Numbered from the stretch's first letter, positions 48,489-62,160 are shown. The stretch: DNA of 64,000 bases from Mucor racemosus (GCA_027405735.1 JAPEHQ010000001.1:2914001-2978000), one strand, 5' to 3'. The notes: generated from the letters alone by a model not told the origin. Translations and numbers: made by a program.

Positions 48489-50376
48489 TTAATTAATGTT
48501 TACAACAGCCGTACTACTATAGCTTGGTGTATATTTTCTAATGATCTTCTTTAGAGCATTTGGCAAGGTTTTCCACGCAAACACCTTTACATCTTTTTCA
48601 ATATTACGAGGTTTTGGATGCGGAAAGCTCATGATAAGTTTAAAAAAATCTGCACATTCTGGTTTACATTTGCTCACAGTTAATGGTCTAAATCCTTCTA
48701 GATTACGTCTAATACGATTCTTTTCCTCTACAGTAAACTGTACACCAATTAAACCTTCCAACAAGTAAATACAATCAACTGAAGTTATGTAATAATCGTT
48801 ACGTTCTCTCCAATAAATGCATGAAATCACCAATGGAGATGGTTTTTTAGAATTAATATCTTTTTGTGCTGCTAAATTTTCACGTATACGTTGCTGTTGG
48901 TATACTTCTTGTTCAGTTGCTTGAAATCCACATTCAACTTGATTGTCTTTACTGTTATTGGTTTCTCCTGCTGCTTGTTGTTTTCTCCAAAATTGTACAA
49001 GTCTACGTCCATTTGCCCATTCCTCTTGTGACCAATTGTATGTCATTTCAGACATATCACCCAAAATCTTTAAATTGGCTTTACTAAGAATTCCAGCGAA
49101 TGGATGTTCACCTACTGCTGCTCCTGGTACATTTGCTTGCTTTGTTATTGATGACATTGAGGGCATCATCATTGAATGTTGTGTTGGCTGTGATTGTAGT
49201 TGAGATGCCTGTATTGGTTGAGAATTAAACATGTTTTGTTGTGAATAACTAGGGTACACTGAGGAGTTGTATCCTTGATGATGATGATTATGTTGTTGTT
49301 GTTGTTGTTGCTGCTGTTGTTGTTGAGAGGGGTAATTGTTGAATCTATTATTATTATGATAAGCATTATTGTCATAAGCTAATTGATGCATAGGAGAAGG
49401 TTGTATATTGACAGGATGGTGATACTCATTTAAACTATTGTTATTGTTATTATTACTATTACTGCCAGAATTGGAATAAGGGCTAGGTTGAATGAATGCA
49501 TTAGCTGGATTTGAGGGATAGTTTAAAGAAGGTTGAGGAGCAATTGATTGTGATGAGCGTCTATGAATGGCGGCAGTATTATCTGATGATTTTTCTGGAG
49601 AATCCTCAAATGGTGCTAATAATTGATTGAACAATTGATCATCTTCTATATTAGTATTGTTGTTTGGTCTTTTGCTATTCGTATAATCATCATCATTTGA
49701 TGATGGAGCCCCCCTTTTCTTTCCTAAAGGATAGTTTTTAGATATAAATTGGCAAAATATTTTAAATATGTGTGTTATATGTACCTTCTATTATATCTGT
49801 TGTTTCTCCTGCTGATGCTGCTACAATATCTTGTTTTAACGCAACAGCTCCTGATTTATTGTTATAAGTAAATACGCCAAAATCCCAATGGTCGGTAGCT
49901 GTATCACTATTTCTATTATCATAAACACAGATTGAGAGAGGCACTTGATTGTTATTTCCGACCTGAGTATCTGCAAATCTTGGTACTCTGGCAACTAGTG
50001 TAATCCAGACCAGTTGACTATTAAGGGTGCTACTTGGAGATGCAGTTGGAGCACGTTGTTGTTGTTGATTTGTCTCGACTACAAGTCTGCCGAAAACCAA
50101 TTTCATTGGATGAATTTCGTCATTTAAGGTTGGAGTAGATGAGGAATCTGATACAGCTTGTTCCAATACAACTGTAATAGTTGATTGATCTGTTCCCATA
50201 TGAGGATCCCACTGAATAACACGAGGTCTTGAAAAGGCATTTGAATTAGTGGGTGTTCCCGTTGGTAAATAGTTTTTTGAGGATTTCAAATAGCCATTGT
50301 TAAATGATGTATCTATAGCAATAGCATCATTGCTGACAGTGCTGTTGTTATTACCAAGAGTGGTAGTTTCCATCAT
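48489..50376 (-). CDS. medA: Medusa (MedA)-like transcriptional regulator
   Basis: Two exons: 49785-50376 and 48489-49723, giving 608 residues. The N-terminal part (PRVIQWDPHMG..QSTITVVLE, then LVFGRLVVE, WITLVARVPRF, VPLSICVYD) and the C-terminal conserved block (ISCIYWRERNDYYITSVDCIYLLEGLI...LTVSKCKPECADFFKLIMSFPHPKPRNIEKDVKVFAWKTL; shown here in pieces) match my memory of the Medusa family (Aspergillus MedA, Ustilago Med1). Those proteins control conidiophore development, filamentation and adherence. A polyQ/His stretch and Asn runs lie between the blocks. The start is the first of two adjacent ATGs at 50376. Expected location nuclear. Confidence 0.68.
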
Positions 50377-51227
50377 TTTCAATATATATATATTTTCTTT
50401 ATACACACGAGGGAAGAAGAGGAGAAATGATTGATATAACTGTTAAGCATATGAATTTTGTTGTGAAATTATTTCTACGATAGCAAACATTCAACATGTT
50501 TGTTGTGTATGTTCACATTTGTATTTAACTTTATTTTGTCATTGATAGAGATTGATTCATGTATTGATTTCAATATCATGTTCTAATTTTTCTTTTCTTT
50601 TTCTAGTATGAAGCTTTACAAATTAATGCAATAGATCCATACTAGTATAAATACGGTTTTTATTCTGCCTAAACTTGTCCACGCGCATACATATAAAATT
50701 ACCATGTATGCATTTATACATTTAAAAAACTCCCAAATGTACAAATTTTCATATGGTTCTTTCGGAATATTGAAGCGAGGTAACAATCTTCACTCGGGAG
50801 TTATTTTATTATTGTCTAAATCTCATGTTGTTTCCGCAAATTTGGAGAAAAGTTGGTTTGTAATGTTTATATGCTCTCACTCCTTGATTTTTTTTTCTTT
50901 GTTTATTGCTTCGTACATAAGCTTTTTTTATTTTCTGTAATTTTGTTTTGAAAGGAGGTCTCCTCCCACAAAAAAAAAAAAAAAAAAAAATTGTATTGAC
51001 ATTGCCAAATATCGTGTTTTTATAATAGTAGAAACATATATAATTAAGGGTATTTTGTAATTGACAAAAAAAAAAGAGAGAGGGCATAAAGTTATATATT
51101 ACCATATTATATGTATATAAATAAATAAAAAAAAAATCATATCATTAAAATAGAGGGAGTGTACATGAATATTGGGGAATCGATTTTTCAAGTCAATATA
51201 CCGATTAAAATAGAAAAAAAAAAAAGT
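50377..51227. other. Intergenic, medusa promoter and 3' flank of the HSF gene
   Basis: Contains poly-A at about 50970-50991 and a promoter-like pyrimidine tract. Small frames at 50704-50940 and 50809-51105 are not supported. Confidence 0.5.
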
Positions 51228-51459
51228 TTAATCTGTTGTAATCGATGATAATCCAGCTATTTGGCTATGTTGATGATAAGGAGATAGCCATTTATCCGGT
51301 AACGTTGTTGTAGGTGAATTTGTTGATTCATCTTCATGTGTTGAAAATAAGAAATTATTGTTGGGTGCTGCTGTCAATGATTGATGATAAATTGGCGTAG
51401 TTGGTGCAGTATGTAATATAGGATTATAAGGATATGAAGATGTATCAATACGAATTTGT

Positions 51460-51543
<84 letters not shown>

Positions 51544-52940
51544 CGAAGAGATCCTTCAAGAAATTCAATCCTTGATCTTTGTACATCAATCAAATTAGAT
51601 GCTTTATTAACTTCACCAGTCAATATCTTGTACATCCGTAAATAACCTTTACGTAGTTGTATAATTTGTGATTTAAGTTGCTCTTCATCCTGCGTTATTG
51701 TTTGTTCAATCATATGAGGTAAATGACTTAATGTAGGAGCAAATTGCTGTTGTTGTGGTTGTGGTTGTTGACAATAAGCAGTGTTTGTAATAGTATCATC
51801 TAATGTTGAAATTGGTGAAGTAATTGTATTATATAAAGGAGGAGGATACACGTGTTGTGGATTATTGTCAAATAACATGTCTGTAGGTGTTGTTGTAGCA
51901 CTCATAGTTTGATGATATTGTTGATTGTGGTAGTGATGATGACGATGATACTGCTGCAGGGTTAAAGAGGAGGAGGAAGCAGAAGAAGCGGACCGACGTC
52001 TTTCATCTAGACTATTATTGGTACTGTCATCATCTTCATGGTTTATATCAGTTTCATCTCCTGATCCAACATTAAGTATAGTCTCTGGGTCTTCTTCTCC
52101 TTCGGTCCTTGGTCTCTTTCTACGCGAATAACGTGGTGTTTTTCTACGTATCAAATGAAATAAATCTCTTCTACCGGGACGAAAATGAATGTGATGCCAA
52201 CGACATGTCTCTTTATCTTTACTATCTTTTGATTTACGAGCATCTGTATCTCTCTGAAATCCATAAATCTGTTTTGGATTATATTTTCGTTAGTTTAGTA
52301 AAATGTCAATTATGTTGCTCTTACATTTAATTGCCTAACAAAAGAAGCAAATTTACAATGCTTGAATAACTGTGGTAGTACAATTTCCGTAAATTCTAGT
52401 TTAATTTTGCATAAATTAAAAACAAATTCAATCAAATTTCAAGGTAAACTTACTTGGAATACAGTCAATAATAAACATATCAATGCCATTATGTCTGCAC
52501 CAACGAGCATATTTATGTCCATCGTCAGGTGCTTGCAAACATCTATTACAAAGTATTAATAAAAATGCAAGGGATTACGCACAAAAAAAAAATAAAGGGG
52601 TTGAGGAGGAGGGGGGGGGGAAGTCCTCGAGAATTGAATATAATGTATATTATATACAAAGTTAATTACACACAAACTAAAAAGGGGCCGCATAATAAAA
52701 ATGATACAAGAGTCAAATCATAATATGAAATACTTACTGAAACAGTTTCGAAACAAAACCAGCAATTCCACGTTCAGGTTGATTGATTTCTTCACAATCC
52801 ATATTCACATTTGTATTTGTATTATTAGACATGATATTCCAATGCGAATTTAAATCGGTTGGTGATGTTGAAGGAAAATCTTGCTGATTATATGTATTAA
52901 AGGGTATTAAAGAAGGGTCATTATAGTGTTGATAATCCAT
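51228..52940 (-). CDS. Heat-shock-factor-type transcription factor
   Basis: Four exons: 52738-52940, 52454-52542, 52325-52395 and 51228-52268, giving 467 residues. The HSF DNA-binding domain spans about residues 57-155: GFVSKLFQ, ARWCRHNGIDMFIID, the recognition helix LFKHCKFASFVRQLNIYGF, then CRWHHIHFRPGRRDLFHLIRRK. Three introns split this domain at in-phase joints, which confirms the model. A basic patch follows (SRRKRPR, probable nuclear signal), then a His/Gln/Ser-rich region. A helical segment (KSQIIQLRKGYLRMYKIL...) fits a trimerisation coiled coil, and a run of about 28 glutamines follows it. It may be Hsf1, Sfl1 or Skn7 type; no response-regulator domain is seen, which argues against Skn7. 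Confidence 0.92.
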
Positions 52941-52948
52941 GATAAAAG

Positions 52949-52980
<32 letters not shown>

Positions 52981-53105
52981 TGCTATGAAATATCAACAAA
53001 ACAAAACAAAAAAAAAGGGCCCTATTTTATATGTTTTTATTTTTTGTTTTTCTCCTTGTACCCTTACTTTTTTTTTTTTACTGAAGCTGTATATAGCTGC
53101 TTTTG

Positions 53106-53142
<37 letters not shown>

Positions 53143-53247
53143 CAGCAAGTTCTCCCTCTTGATCCTCCCCTCCCCCCAATAAAGGGGATACAATTGTGCA
53201 ACAAAACCAAAATGTAAATAAATATGTATAATCTTGTAAAATTTATT
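52941..53247. repeat. Short intergenic with several simple repeats
   Basis: A poly-A run at 52955-52980, a poly-T run at about 53067-53080, and a TGC trinucleotide array (about 13 units) at 53107-53141. No gene. Confidence 0.7.
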
Positions 53248-56200
53248 TTAATTATCATGTATACCCATTTCGTCCATAACTCTACGATAGGTCTTGTCAT
53301 GAACTCTTTTACTATTGTTACCAATTAATGTATATCTGATTGATTTTCTCGAAAAAAACAATGTAATTTTATCCATCACTTGATGAAACAAATACTTTTC
53401 ACAGAAAAAACTAATAAATAAATTCATTGCAGCCAAGAACAAAATGAACCATTTAAAAGACATTGGTAATGGTTCTAATTCCATTAATTCCATTACAAAT
53501 GCTGGTGGCCATAAAACGAACCAAGATGTAAGACTGATGAGAAAAGCAAGTGTCAAAACCAATCTATTGTTTGTCCAGAGTGGTTTTCTATAAGGTGGGC
53601 CAACACTGAATACAACAGCAATCAACATGTATTGATAACTTGATATAAGAAATAATACTGTGTTTTCTAAACATTCAATGTTTTCTCCATTTGGATCAAA
53701 TACAGGTGGTGTATACCATGATTGTTGATGTACTGCCCAATAAGATAGAAATTGAAAACTCGAGTTGATCAAAATTTGTCCTATTAAAGATGTCAATACT
53801 TTTTTCGACACTAAACTAGCCGTTGGTCTTTTTCGGTCAAGATGTGGCCATGCAGCTGTATGTCCCACTAACGTGTAATACATTGGTTTAGTAAAAATAA
53901 ATAAATAGACATTTTATGGATAAACTTACTATAAACAGCTATTGGTAAAATAAGGAATAGATCAATGTATAAAAACTGGAAATCTCCCAGATTACTACCA
54001 AATGCATATAATAATGTAACTGATGTAAATTGAATTAAACTATACAGTGCCATATACTTAAAGCAACTAAAACTGGTTACTAAAGCAGCTCTTCCCTCCC
54101 TTGCAAAACCAAAAAGTTAATAATTTCATATATATAAAAGCCTATATAAATACCAACTTTATAACATCAATCACGCATTCAATATCCATTGTATTACTTG
54201 TAAAAGGAGCAGCAACAGATGCTTCTGCTTCAGAAAGTGAAATACCAATATCTCCTGCCTTTAATGCACCACAATCATTTGCACCATCACCACAAAATCC
54301 GACACAATAACCAATATTTTGAAGTTCTACAACAAGTTCTTGTTTTTCATCTGGTGACATTCTAGCATAAATAGCGCCTTTTACCAGCATACGATGAAGT
54401 GATTCAATTGTAGAATGATCAACCATCCAACGAAATGCTTCTCCTGTAATTGCAAGATGATATTCTTGTTGTAATTGTTGAAAATCATTTGCCATATGGG
54501 GCTGTTATTTAGTGTTAATTTTCAAATAAGGCTCATTCGATTCAATTTTTTTTTTTTTTTACCTGTAATGTATCTGTTGATAACTCATTGCCTTCCTGCA
54601 TAACACTTTCCCAACTTAATTCAGAATCAGGCTCAGTTGAAGACCCTTTTAAAAATCTAGGAATATAAATTTCTGCCGATTGATCGATCAACCCACATTC
54701 TCTAGCCACGCTAACAGCTGTCAGTACATTATCACCTATATATATATGGTGTCAGTCAGCGTAAAATTTAATCTATAGCATAATATATACTTGCCTGTAC
54801 ACATGATTTGTCTGATATTTGCATTGCGTAAAGTGCTAATTGCTGAAGCAGTGCGAGGTTTTAGTTTATTTTCAAAAACGATAAAACCCAAGAATGTCAA
54901 ACCAGTTTCAACTTCATTTCTAGAAATATTGAATTAAATATCTTTTTGTTCATGACAGATTGAAACATGAACTTTACCTTTTTAATTTATGAAGTTTATG
55001 CCATTTTACCCCTAATAATTGTCTAGAAGCACATGCAATAACACGATAGCCACGATGTGTATATTTGTAAAGTCTCTCTTGATAATCCTCGGGCACTTTT
55101 TTAAATTATGTGTGAAAAAATGCACATTAATTAACCATGTATAAAATAATATACAAAATAATCAACTTACTTGATTCAGGCGTACAAATATCTTTCATTA
55201 CTTCGGGCGCACCTTTTACAAATACTTCCATTGTTGGGTTAGCCAATCTTCTTACAATAACACTCATTCTACGAAGCGATGATACAAATTCAAATGTATG
55301 AATAATACCAAATTCAATAGGTGGCGCTTCGGATTCCTATGTTCAAGTTTGTTAATAAGCAGCGGACATATTACATGCATTAAAGCGAACAAGAGTACGA
55401 ACCATGTGCAGATTAATGTCCTGTCGACCTCCGGGAGGCCTTACTACTGTAGGCATAATACCTACTTTTGCACTCCTTTTAGCCTGCAATGCAGCCAACT
55501 CACTTCTAGGCTTTAATCCCATCGATGATGCTCCTCCGCTTTCTTCCAATTCCCATTGTGTAAATTCAAACATTTTAAGATCCAAGGGATCTCCTAAAAG
55601 TTCACCATTGACGATTTTTAAGGAATGACAGGTTGTCATTGTACGCAAGATCTTTGCTTGTGTTGTAATTATACCATCATTATTAGGATCGACATGTGCA
55701 ACTGATTTGCATTCATCATCGAATAATTTGATCCCATCTTTGGTCAATGTTACTGCACGTATACCATGAATATCCAATCCATCTTCTGTAAGTGTACCTG
55801 TTTTATCAAAACACATACAGTCGATTTTACCACCAATGTTGACTCTAGGTGGAGATATACAAAATATGCCCAATTTCTTTAATCTACTGATAGCAAAACT
55901 TGTACCAATAGATAATGTAGCAGGTAATGCTGGAGGTACAACAATTGTAATCAAATCAAGTGCACGCAAAATCATGGTTGTTGAATCAATTCCAAGACGG
56001 ATGAAATTTACAGATGAAATTAAGAAACCAACGAATGCTTTACAGTATGTACTTTAATTAGTGAATGTTGAAATTAAATAAACGTTTTTTGTAATTAACG
56101 TACCTATGATGGACAAAACACCAATAAATCTGAAAGAATCTCTATAAAATTTGAAGTTATTGGGTTTTGGAAATAACATGGATCGAACAAGTGCTCCTTT

Positions 56201-58104
56201 TGCTGTACTAAAACCAGTTCTGACAACAATTGCTGTAGCTGTGGATATATTATCACCTCCTCTTACTCGAACCATTTTAGTGCCCATGAATAAAAAGTGC
56301 TTTGATATTTCAGCTGGTATACTAGATGACGACAAGTTCATTTTCTTAAGGGTTGGATCGTTAATAGGTACTTTGGAGACAGGTACAGATTCTCCTGTCA
56401 GCATGGATTCATTCAAGATGCAATCTCCCGATACAAGCATAGCATCACATGGAACTGTGTGTACATTTGCAATATCAATCAGGTCACCGGGAACTAATTC
56501 GACTGAACTTACATTTCGCCCTACATTTTGTTTGATTAATTATTCTCATTTTTCTATTCAATAATCCTCCCCCCCCCCCTCCTCCTCCCAATTGATTTCC
56601 CCCTAAATCACTAAACGTTTTTTCCAACATGTGGTATCCATACTTACAAGATCCACTACGAAATACTCTTACGGAACATTCAAAAAATGACATGTCCTTC
56701 ATTCTTTTCATGGTCTAAAAAGGAGGGATTAATTGGCTTTTTTTTTGTGCCCAAATCATTTCAATTTACCTCTTTTGTTTCAATCAACGTTGATATAATA
56801 CTAAATGCACTGATAATGAAAATGCAAAATGCATAATAATAATAATCATCCATACACCATAATAAAATACTACCAATTTGAAATACGTAAAATGGATTCA
56901 AAACTTCATCTGTAAGTAATTTGGATGTTGGTTTTTCTCTAATGTTGATCAGATTAGGCCCAAATACAGATAATCTAGCATGATATTTCTCGGTAGTTAA
57001 TCCCAATTTGAAATTTTTCGTACTAATCCAAGATTGATCTTTCCAAAATCTATCAACTGCTGTAAGTATTTTGACATTTTTTCTTTTTATAGATATAAAC
57101 TAACCCAATAATAAGAAATTTATGTAATATAGGGTGAAATGCTAATCGAATGTATCGATATTCAACCAGCATCAATTGATTTACTTGATGATCCATATTG
57201 AGCAAATGACGAGCTTCTTCGGTATTTACATTGAATTGAAGCAGTTCTTCCTTTATTTGATCATGCGAGAAAATAGTACCAATGGTTCCTTGATACCATT
57301 CCCGAAAAGGTCTAATGATCTCTATTTCATTGTATTGGCTCTATAGTGTATTGATCAATAATTATCTTGATTGTTAATTTTTCATCATAGTACCTCAAAC
57401 ACAAGCCATTCCGCTTTTTCTAAGGGTACCTTGACACCGATCCAAGCGATATACCATTTAGGCACCCATCTACAAATCAACCAAACAATACCCAAGGATA
57501 GCACAGAGCATAAGCGATAAATAAATAAATTAATCCGGTTGAATCTATAAGCTTGGATATGAATTTGAACATCTTCTTCTTCTAGTAGCAGTGTCTGTTC
57601 ATCTTTGGTATCATTTGGAATAGCATTTAATCCACTTATACGAATTTCTGTATTATTTCTAGAAGCTATTAAATGTTGAATCGTATCTTCTTCATCATCG
57701 CTGTCTTCATCATCATCATCATCTTCGTCATCATCGTCGTCGTCGTCCCCAGATGATCCTTCATCGCTTGTATTTAGTTCCCTCTCGCTATCTTGTTCAT
57801 CTTCATCTTGTTGATCATCATCTTCCACTGAACTTGAACTATTTCTTCTACGTCTAAAAAGCCCAGTGCGATGACCTCCATGACGAGCATAAGAGCCTGA
57901 AGTGATGATATTAGATGAACGATATGAAGTTCCAGCGACATCTAAAGGATCAATGCCTGTTACAGGTTGAATGGGAGGTGTATTCATTAGAGGCGCAGCT
58001 GAATTTCTTCTATTAGTAGAAGAAGCTGTAGATTTTGTATTAATATCCATCACTGATGATGTACCATACACTGAACGTGTCTTGGTCGAAGGATTTGTCG
58101 ACAT
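53248..58104 (-). CDS. P5B-type ATPase (Ypk9/ATP13A2 family)
   Basis: Thirteen exons: 57394-58104, 57105-57340, 56770-57059, 56648-56714, 56104-56520, 55403-56037, 55171-55336, 54978-55095, 54795-54919, 54563-54735, 54158-54501, 53930-54099 and 53248-53867; about 1356 residues. Vacuolar or lysosomal polyamine transporters belong here. Seen: acidic N-terminus (about 110-145), the P5B marker PPALPAT at about 608, MLTGES at about 480, the phosphorylation site DKTGT at about 650, GDGAND at about 1049, and C-terminal membrane helices. The intron after exon 9 begins with GC (AG|GCAAGT). Exons 2 and 3 do not join in phase with a GT-AG pair; one extra base is present there. Confidence 0.92.
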
Positions 58105-58281
58105 GTTTTTCCTTATTGTAAGTTATATATCAACAAATTGACATAAAAAAAAACAAAATAACCGGAAAAAGGATTATTATTATTTTTAAAAAAAAAAATA
58201 GAAAATAAATAAATAAAAGTTCATTATTATACACAGAGAGAGAGAGAGTTAGATCGGCTATTAAACGCAACTGTTGTTTAT

Positions 58282-58641
58282 TCAAGAATACCAATCCAAA
58301 AACAATAATACAAAACAAGCACCAAGTAAGAAAATCAACATGAAATTACGACTACTCTTATTTCTTTCTCGTGCAGTAATCAATTGAAGATTACCTTGTT
58401 CCACTCTTTCTGTTGTGGCAATAGCATCTGCATACAATTTATCGGTTTGGATGGTTTGGGCTGCTAAATGGTTGGTTAACTGGGTTTGAAGGGTAGATAT
58501 CTCAAGCAATGCCTTTTCTGCACTTTTTACTTCATTTAGGGTATTATTTAAATCGTCTAGCATAATTGAATTCTCCTTTTCCAACATTTGAATTTGCTCT
58601 TGTGATAGTGCTTGTTCAAATGGGTTGCTTTCTTCTTCTTC

Positions 58642-58679
<38 letters not shown>

Positions 58680-59376
58680 GCTGCTGCTGCTCTGGAATAT
58701 AAACAGGTGGCTCAACGTACATTGATTTCGATAATTGATTTTCACTCTTTTCAATCTCTCGAGTTAATCTAATTTCCTGTTGATCTTTTTGAATTTGAGA
58801 TACTTGCATCAATTGTTGATTCAAGAACCATGTCATACTACTGCGGTGTACAAATAACACATCCTCCGTCATACCACCACCACCACTTGTATTGCTCAAG
58901 CTACCCAAAAAATGTGCTAATCGACTTGTTGGCTTGGATGCTTCATTAGATTGTCGAATTTTCTCTGATTCTTCCAACTCTTTAATACGATCAATGCATC
59001 GACGAATAATAAGTTTGGCTTGAAAATCAATCTCGTCGCGCTCTCGGTCTGTTAAGCTATGGATATTGCCCGAGAAAATTGCAAACAATGAATCGCTGCC
59101 CATTGCTGAATCCTCCAGACTATTATTATTCGAGCGACCATGATGAGTTGAAGGTCGTTTACTGGTACTAAGGTAGGCTGGTCGAATAGTTAAAAGAAAT
59201 CGCTTTAAACTGGTAATATGCTGATATATACGATATGCTTCTTTTGTAAATAAATCATATGAAGATTCATCTTGTTCATCTCGCCCATGGCGTTGTGGCG
59301 GTTTTTGAGGTTTACGTGGAACTGTGGAAGCTTTGTTCTCGACGATGTGTCGAAAGTCTAATGTTCTGTTGGGCAT
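58282..59376 (-). CDS. UFE1: Syntaxin-18/Ufe1-like ER t-SNARE
   Basis: Single exon of 364 residues. The N-terminal region has FTKEAYRIYQHITSLKRFLLTIRPAYLS, the pattern at the start of syntaxin-18/Ufe1 (ER SNAREs for retrograde Golgi-to-ER transport). FSGNIHSLTDRERDEIDFQAKLIIRRC follows. A run of about 18 glutamines lies at about 230-248, unusual in a SNARE and just upstream of the SNARE motif. The SNARE motif is at about 265-330 (LEKENSIMLDDLNNTL...IQTDKLYADAIATTERVEQGN) with the central Gln in LAAQTIQ. A single C-terminal membrane anchor (residues about 344-361) ends in DWYS. It lies 178 bp upstream of the P5B gene on the same strand. Confidence 0.85.
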
Positions 59377-60749
59377 TTTTTGCTAAATTTTGCTTGAAAA
59401 AGATTAATAATTAAAGCACCAACATCTGATTTACCTGCAAACCTTTGGTTGTGTTGACACGTCACAATGAGAGTCTGGGAAACTTGTATCCGGTTACAGG
59501 AACACCTTCCCATTAATACATTGGGGTCAGCATCGATTTTCAAAATTGCATGCCTTCAAACCCGGAGCGTGCATCCTTTTTCATACCCAAACCCATAAGA
59601 AATAAGATGTAAAATGCACCTAAGATACGAAAAAATGCACGTAAATCAGTCGAATTGAGTTGATTGTCTGAATAGATGTTTTACATGGCACAAAAGAGTG
59701 AAATTTATAGTATTTCATTTCAGAAATAGAGTCAATTTGTGGTCTTTGTTTACCTTATTTTTTTCTTTTTCTTTTTTTTTTTTTAATAAATAACAACAAA
59801 ACAACAAATTTTTTTTTTGAAAAAAAAAAAAAAGATGTAGAACGCAATGCGCTACGATTTTTATTATACATGAAAAGGACATTTACTTACTAATTTCGAT
59901 AATTGACATTGCCATATATGCTGATTTTGGCTGATTTAGCGCTATTTCTAGTTTTAAATAGTCCGCTGATGAGTCGCAAAACCTACTAAAAAAAAAGTGG
60001 GCGATTGATTTCTACAATTTAACTAGCAAATCAATGAGACGTTAAAATAATATCGCTGGACGCTTTTACAGTTGTAGTATATATTTTGAAACTTGTAGCC
60101 CATTTTGATTAATATTCATTGATTTCAAGTATTTTTCCAGTTACTAAATTTCTTTCAAGCAGAAGAAAAGTCTTTTTTTTTTCTCCAAAAACATGTTCAA
60201 AAGCTCTTCAAAAACAGCTGTTGGCTAATGAAATCAAGATATGTTCTTCGTACATCTACTGTGCATTAAGTGCAACTTCAAAATTCAGTTTCGAGCCATT
60301 ATTTAATTTTATAGAAATTTTCAAAGAATATCTGAAACAATTCATACAAAAGAGTTTAAACAATTACGAATTTTCATTTCTCTATTTTCACAGCAATTCG
60401 GGGAGGATAAACCATTTGCAACTCTGTGGATCAATATTAGAATTATCTAACATTGCAAAGGGAGTTAATTTGTGAACCTATATTTGGCGAGAACTGATGA
60501 GCTTATTGACCTTAGTAGGCGCAAATAGCAGGTAACCAATTTGCTGTTCAAATTTGTCAAATGCACAATGACTCATGGAAGCTGATATCTGAAATACTTG
60601 TAGTACTATTCATACTTATTCTTATACCCATGTAGAGTGGCAGCTTAATTGGATCAGTATTCATAGAAACCGTATTTAAATTGTTTTCAATAAAAGTGCG
60701 CAATAAGCTATAGGTGCACTTTGATGATAATTTTTTTGACACACAGTAG
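59377..60749. other. Intergenic with AT-rich DNA
   Basis: Poly-T and poly-A runs at 59757-59835. A 118-codon frame (60119-60475) has no motif and lies in repeat-like sequence. Not called. Confidence 0.4.
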
Positions 60750-62160
60750 GTTTTGGACGCTACCCTTTATTGAAACCAGCATGTCAAAAATGTGTCCCTA
60801 CTCTCATGTAAAGTTGGAAGTTATTAGGATCAAAATTCGCTGAGATAGGGATTTTGTTGTCGATTTTTTACGGTTATAAAAAATTGGCTTCAAAGAGGTT
60901 TTAAATAGTTTCCGAATGTATTTGCCGAATATTTAATCGAATTACATAAAATCTTCAAAGACGATATACATTCAGACTATAGGCTATCAATATCTCTACG
61001 AAAATAGAAATATTAATACTAGAGTATAAGTGCACTGGTCAAAAATTGATCAAAATTGCTCAAAATTGACCAAAAATTGATTATAAAATACTGAGCGTCT
61101 AATCTGAGGTATTATTTTTTTATATTCAAAAGATAGATCCAACTCAACGCTACTCTGCATTTTTTGTTCCAGCGAAAAATATCAATTTTTCGTCGAGATA
61201 ATTAAAATAATAGTTCATATTACAGCTTAAAACTATTATAACTGAGTCCTAAATTGATTTGACAAATCGACCAGAAAATGATCAAAAAAACGAAATCGCT
61301 TATCAGCTCATGAACTGCAAAATAAGTAGACCTACCGTATTAAATAGTTTTTGTAAAGTTTTAAATTCTGCATACATCTCAACAAAAATCAGAAATATAT
61401 TTCACATTAAATTTTGCGTAAAATGCAATTGAAATTTTGGAGGTTTTTTGAAGATACACATCACTTTTTATAAGTATATTTAAAATGTAAATAATTTAGG
61501 TAATGCGCAGTAAAATTATCTATCGATCTAGCCATTGATGAGCTTTCTAGCTGCATTTTTCGTAGAGAAAACAAGATTTTTGTCCAATTTTTTTTCAGAT
61601 TCAGAATTTGGGATGAGGGTATACAAGGGAAAAATGGATGCTAGAAACAAAGGTATCTTTTTGTACACATTTTTTAGAATATCTCCACGAAAAATCAATA
61701 TTTTGAAAAAAACTAAATTGGATCCGAGAGAGCTCCACGAGGCCGATGACATGAATGTAAAAAAGAATGCTGTTCATCTTAACGAATACTTTGAATCTAC
61801 TCCAAAAATGTCAAAAAAAATGAAAAAAGATAAAAGTGCTCAGAATTTTTTTATACTAAAATATGTTATAGAGCACTTCAAAACAAGTAAGTTTCATTAT
61901 TAAAAATTGTTAGTATAACTTAATTTTTTATTGAGATATTAAGGCTTGTAGGTTTTGGTTTTTAGCTATGAATTAGTGTTAAAAACCTGAAACGTTAGCA
62001 CTAAAATGATGATAACAACTACTAGAGATAGGATATTTCCGGAGACGTGTTTTTATATTAAACTTGAATATCTCAAGAGCACTGAAGACGAATTAGCGCT
62101 CGATTTTCAATTTAAAAATCATCTTCTCTGGATATTTCAATATTCTTGACAGAAATTTCA
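60750..62160 (+). repeat. Dispersed repeat R1, copy d (about 1.4 kb)
   Basis: Counterpart of copy c (39700-41110), same orientation. Landmarks in the same order and spacing: CTCATGTAAAGTTGGAAG at about 60805, TTTTTCGTCGAGATAAT at about 61184, GGGATGAGGGTATACAAGGG at about 61611 and ATCTCCACGAAAAATCA at about 61681. The core lies in an open frame (61535-61903) that shares RISPRKI and SAQNFFILKYVIE with the frame in copy c. Confidence 0.75.

Noticed and set aside
60119..60475. 118-codon plus-strand frame
   Set aside because: Sits in repeat-like AT-rich DNA and shows no domain; such frames also appear in other repeats here.
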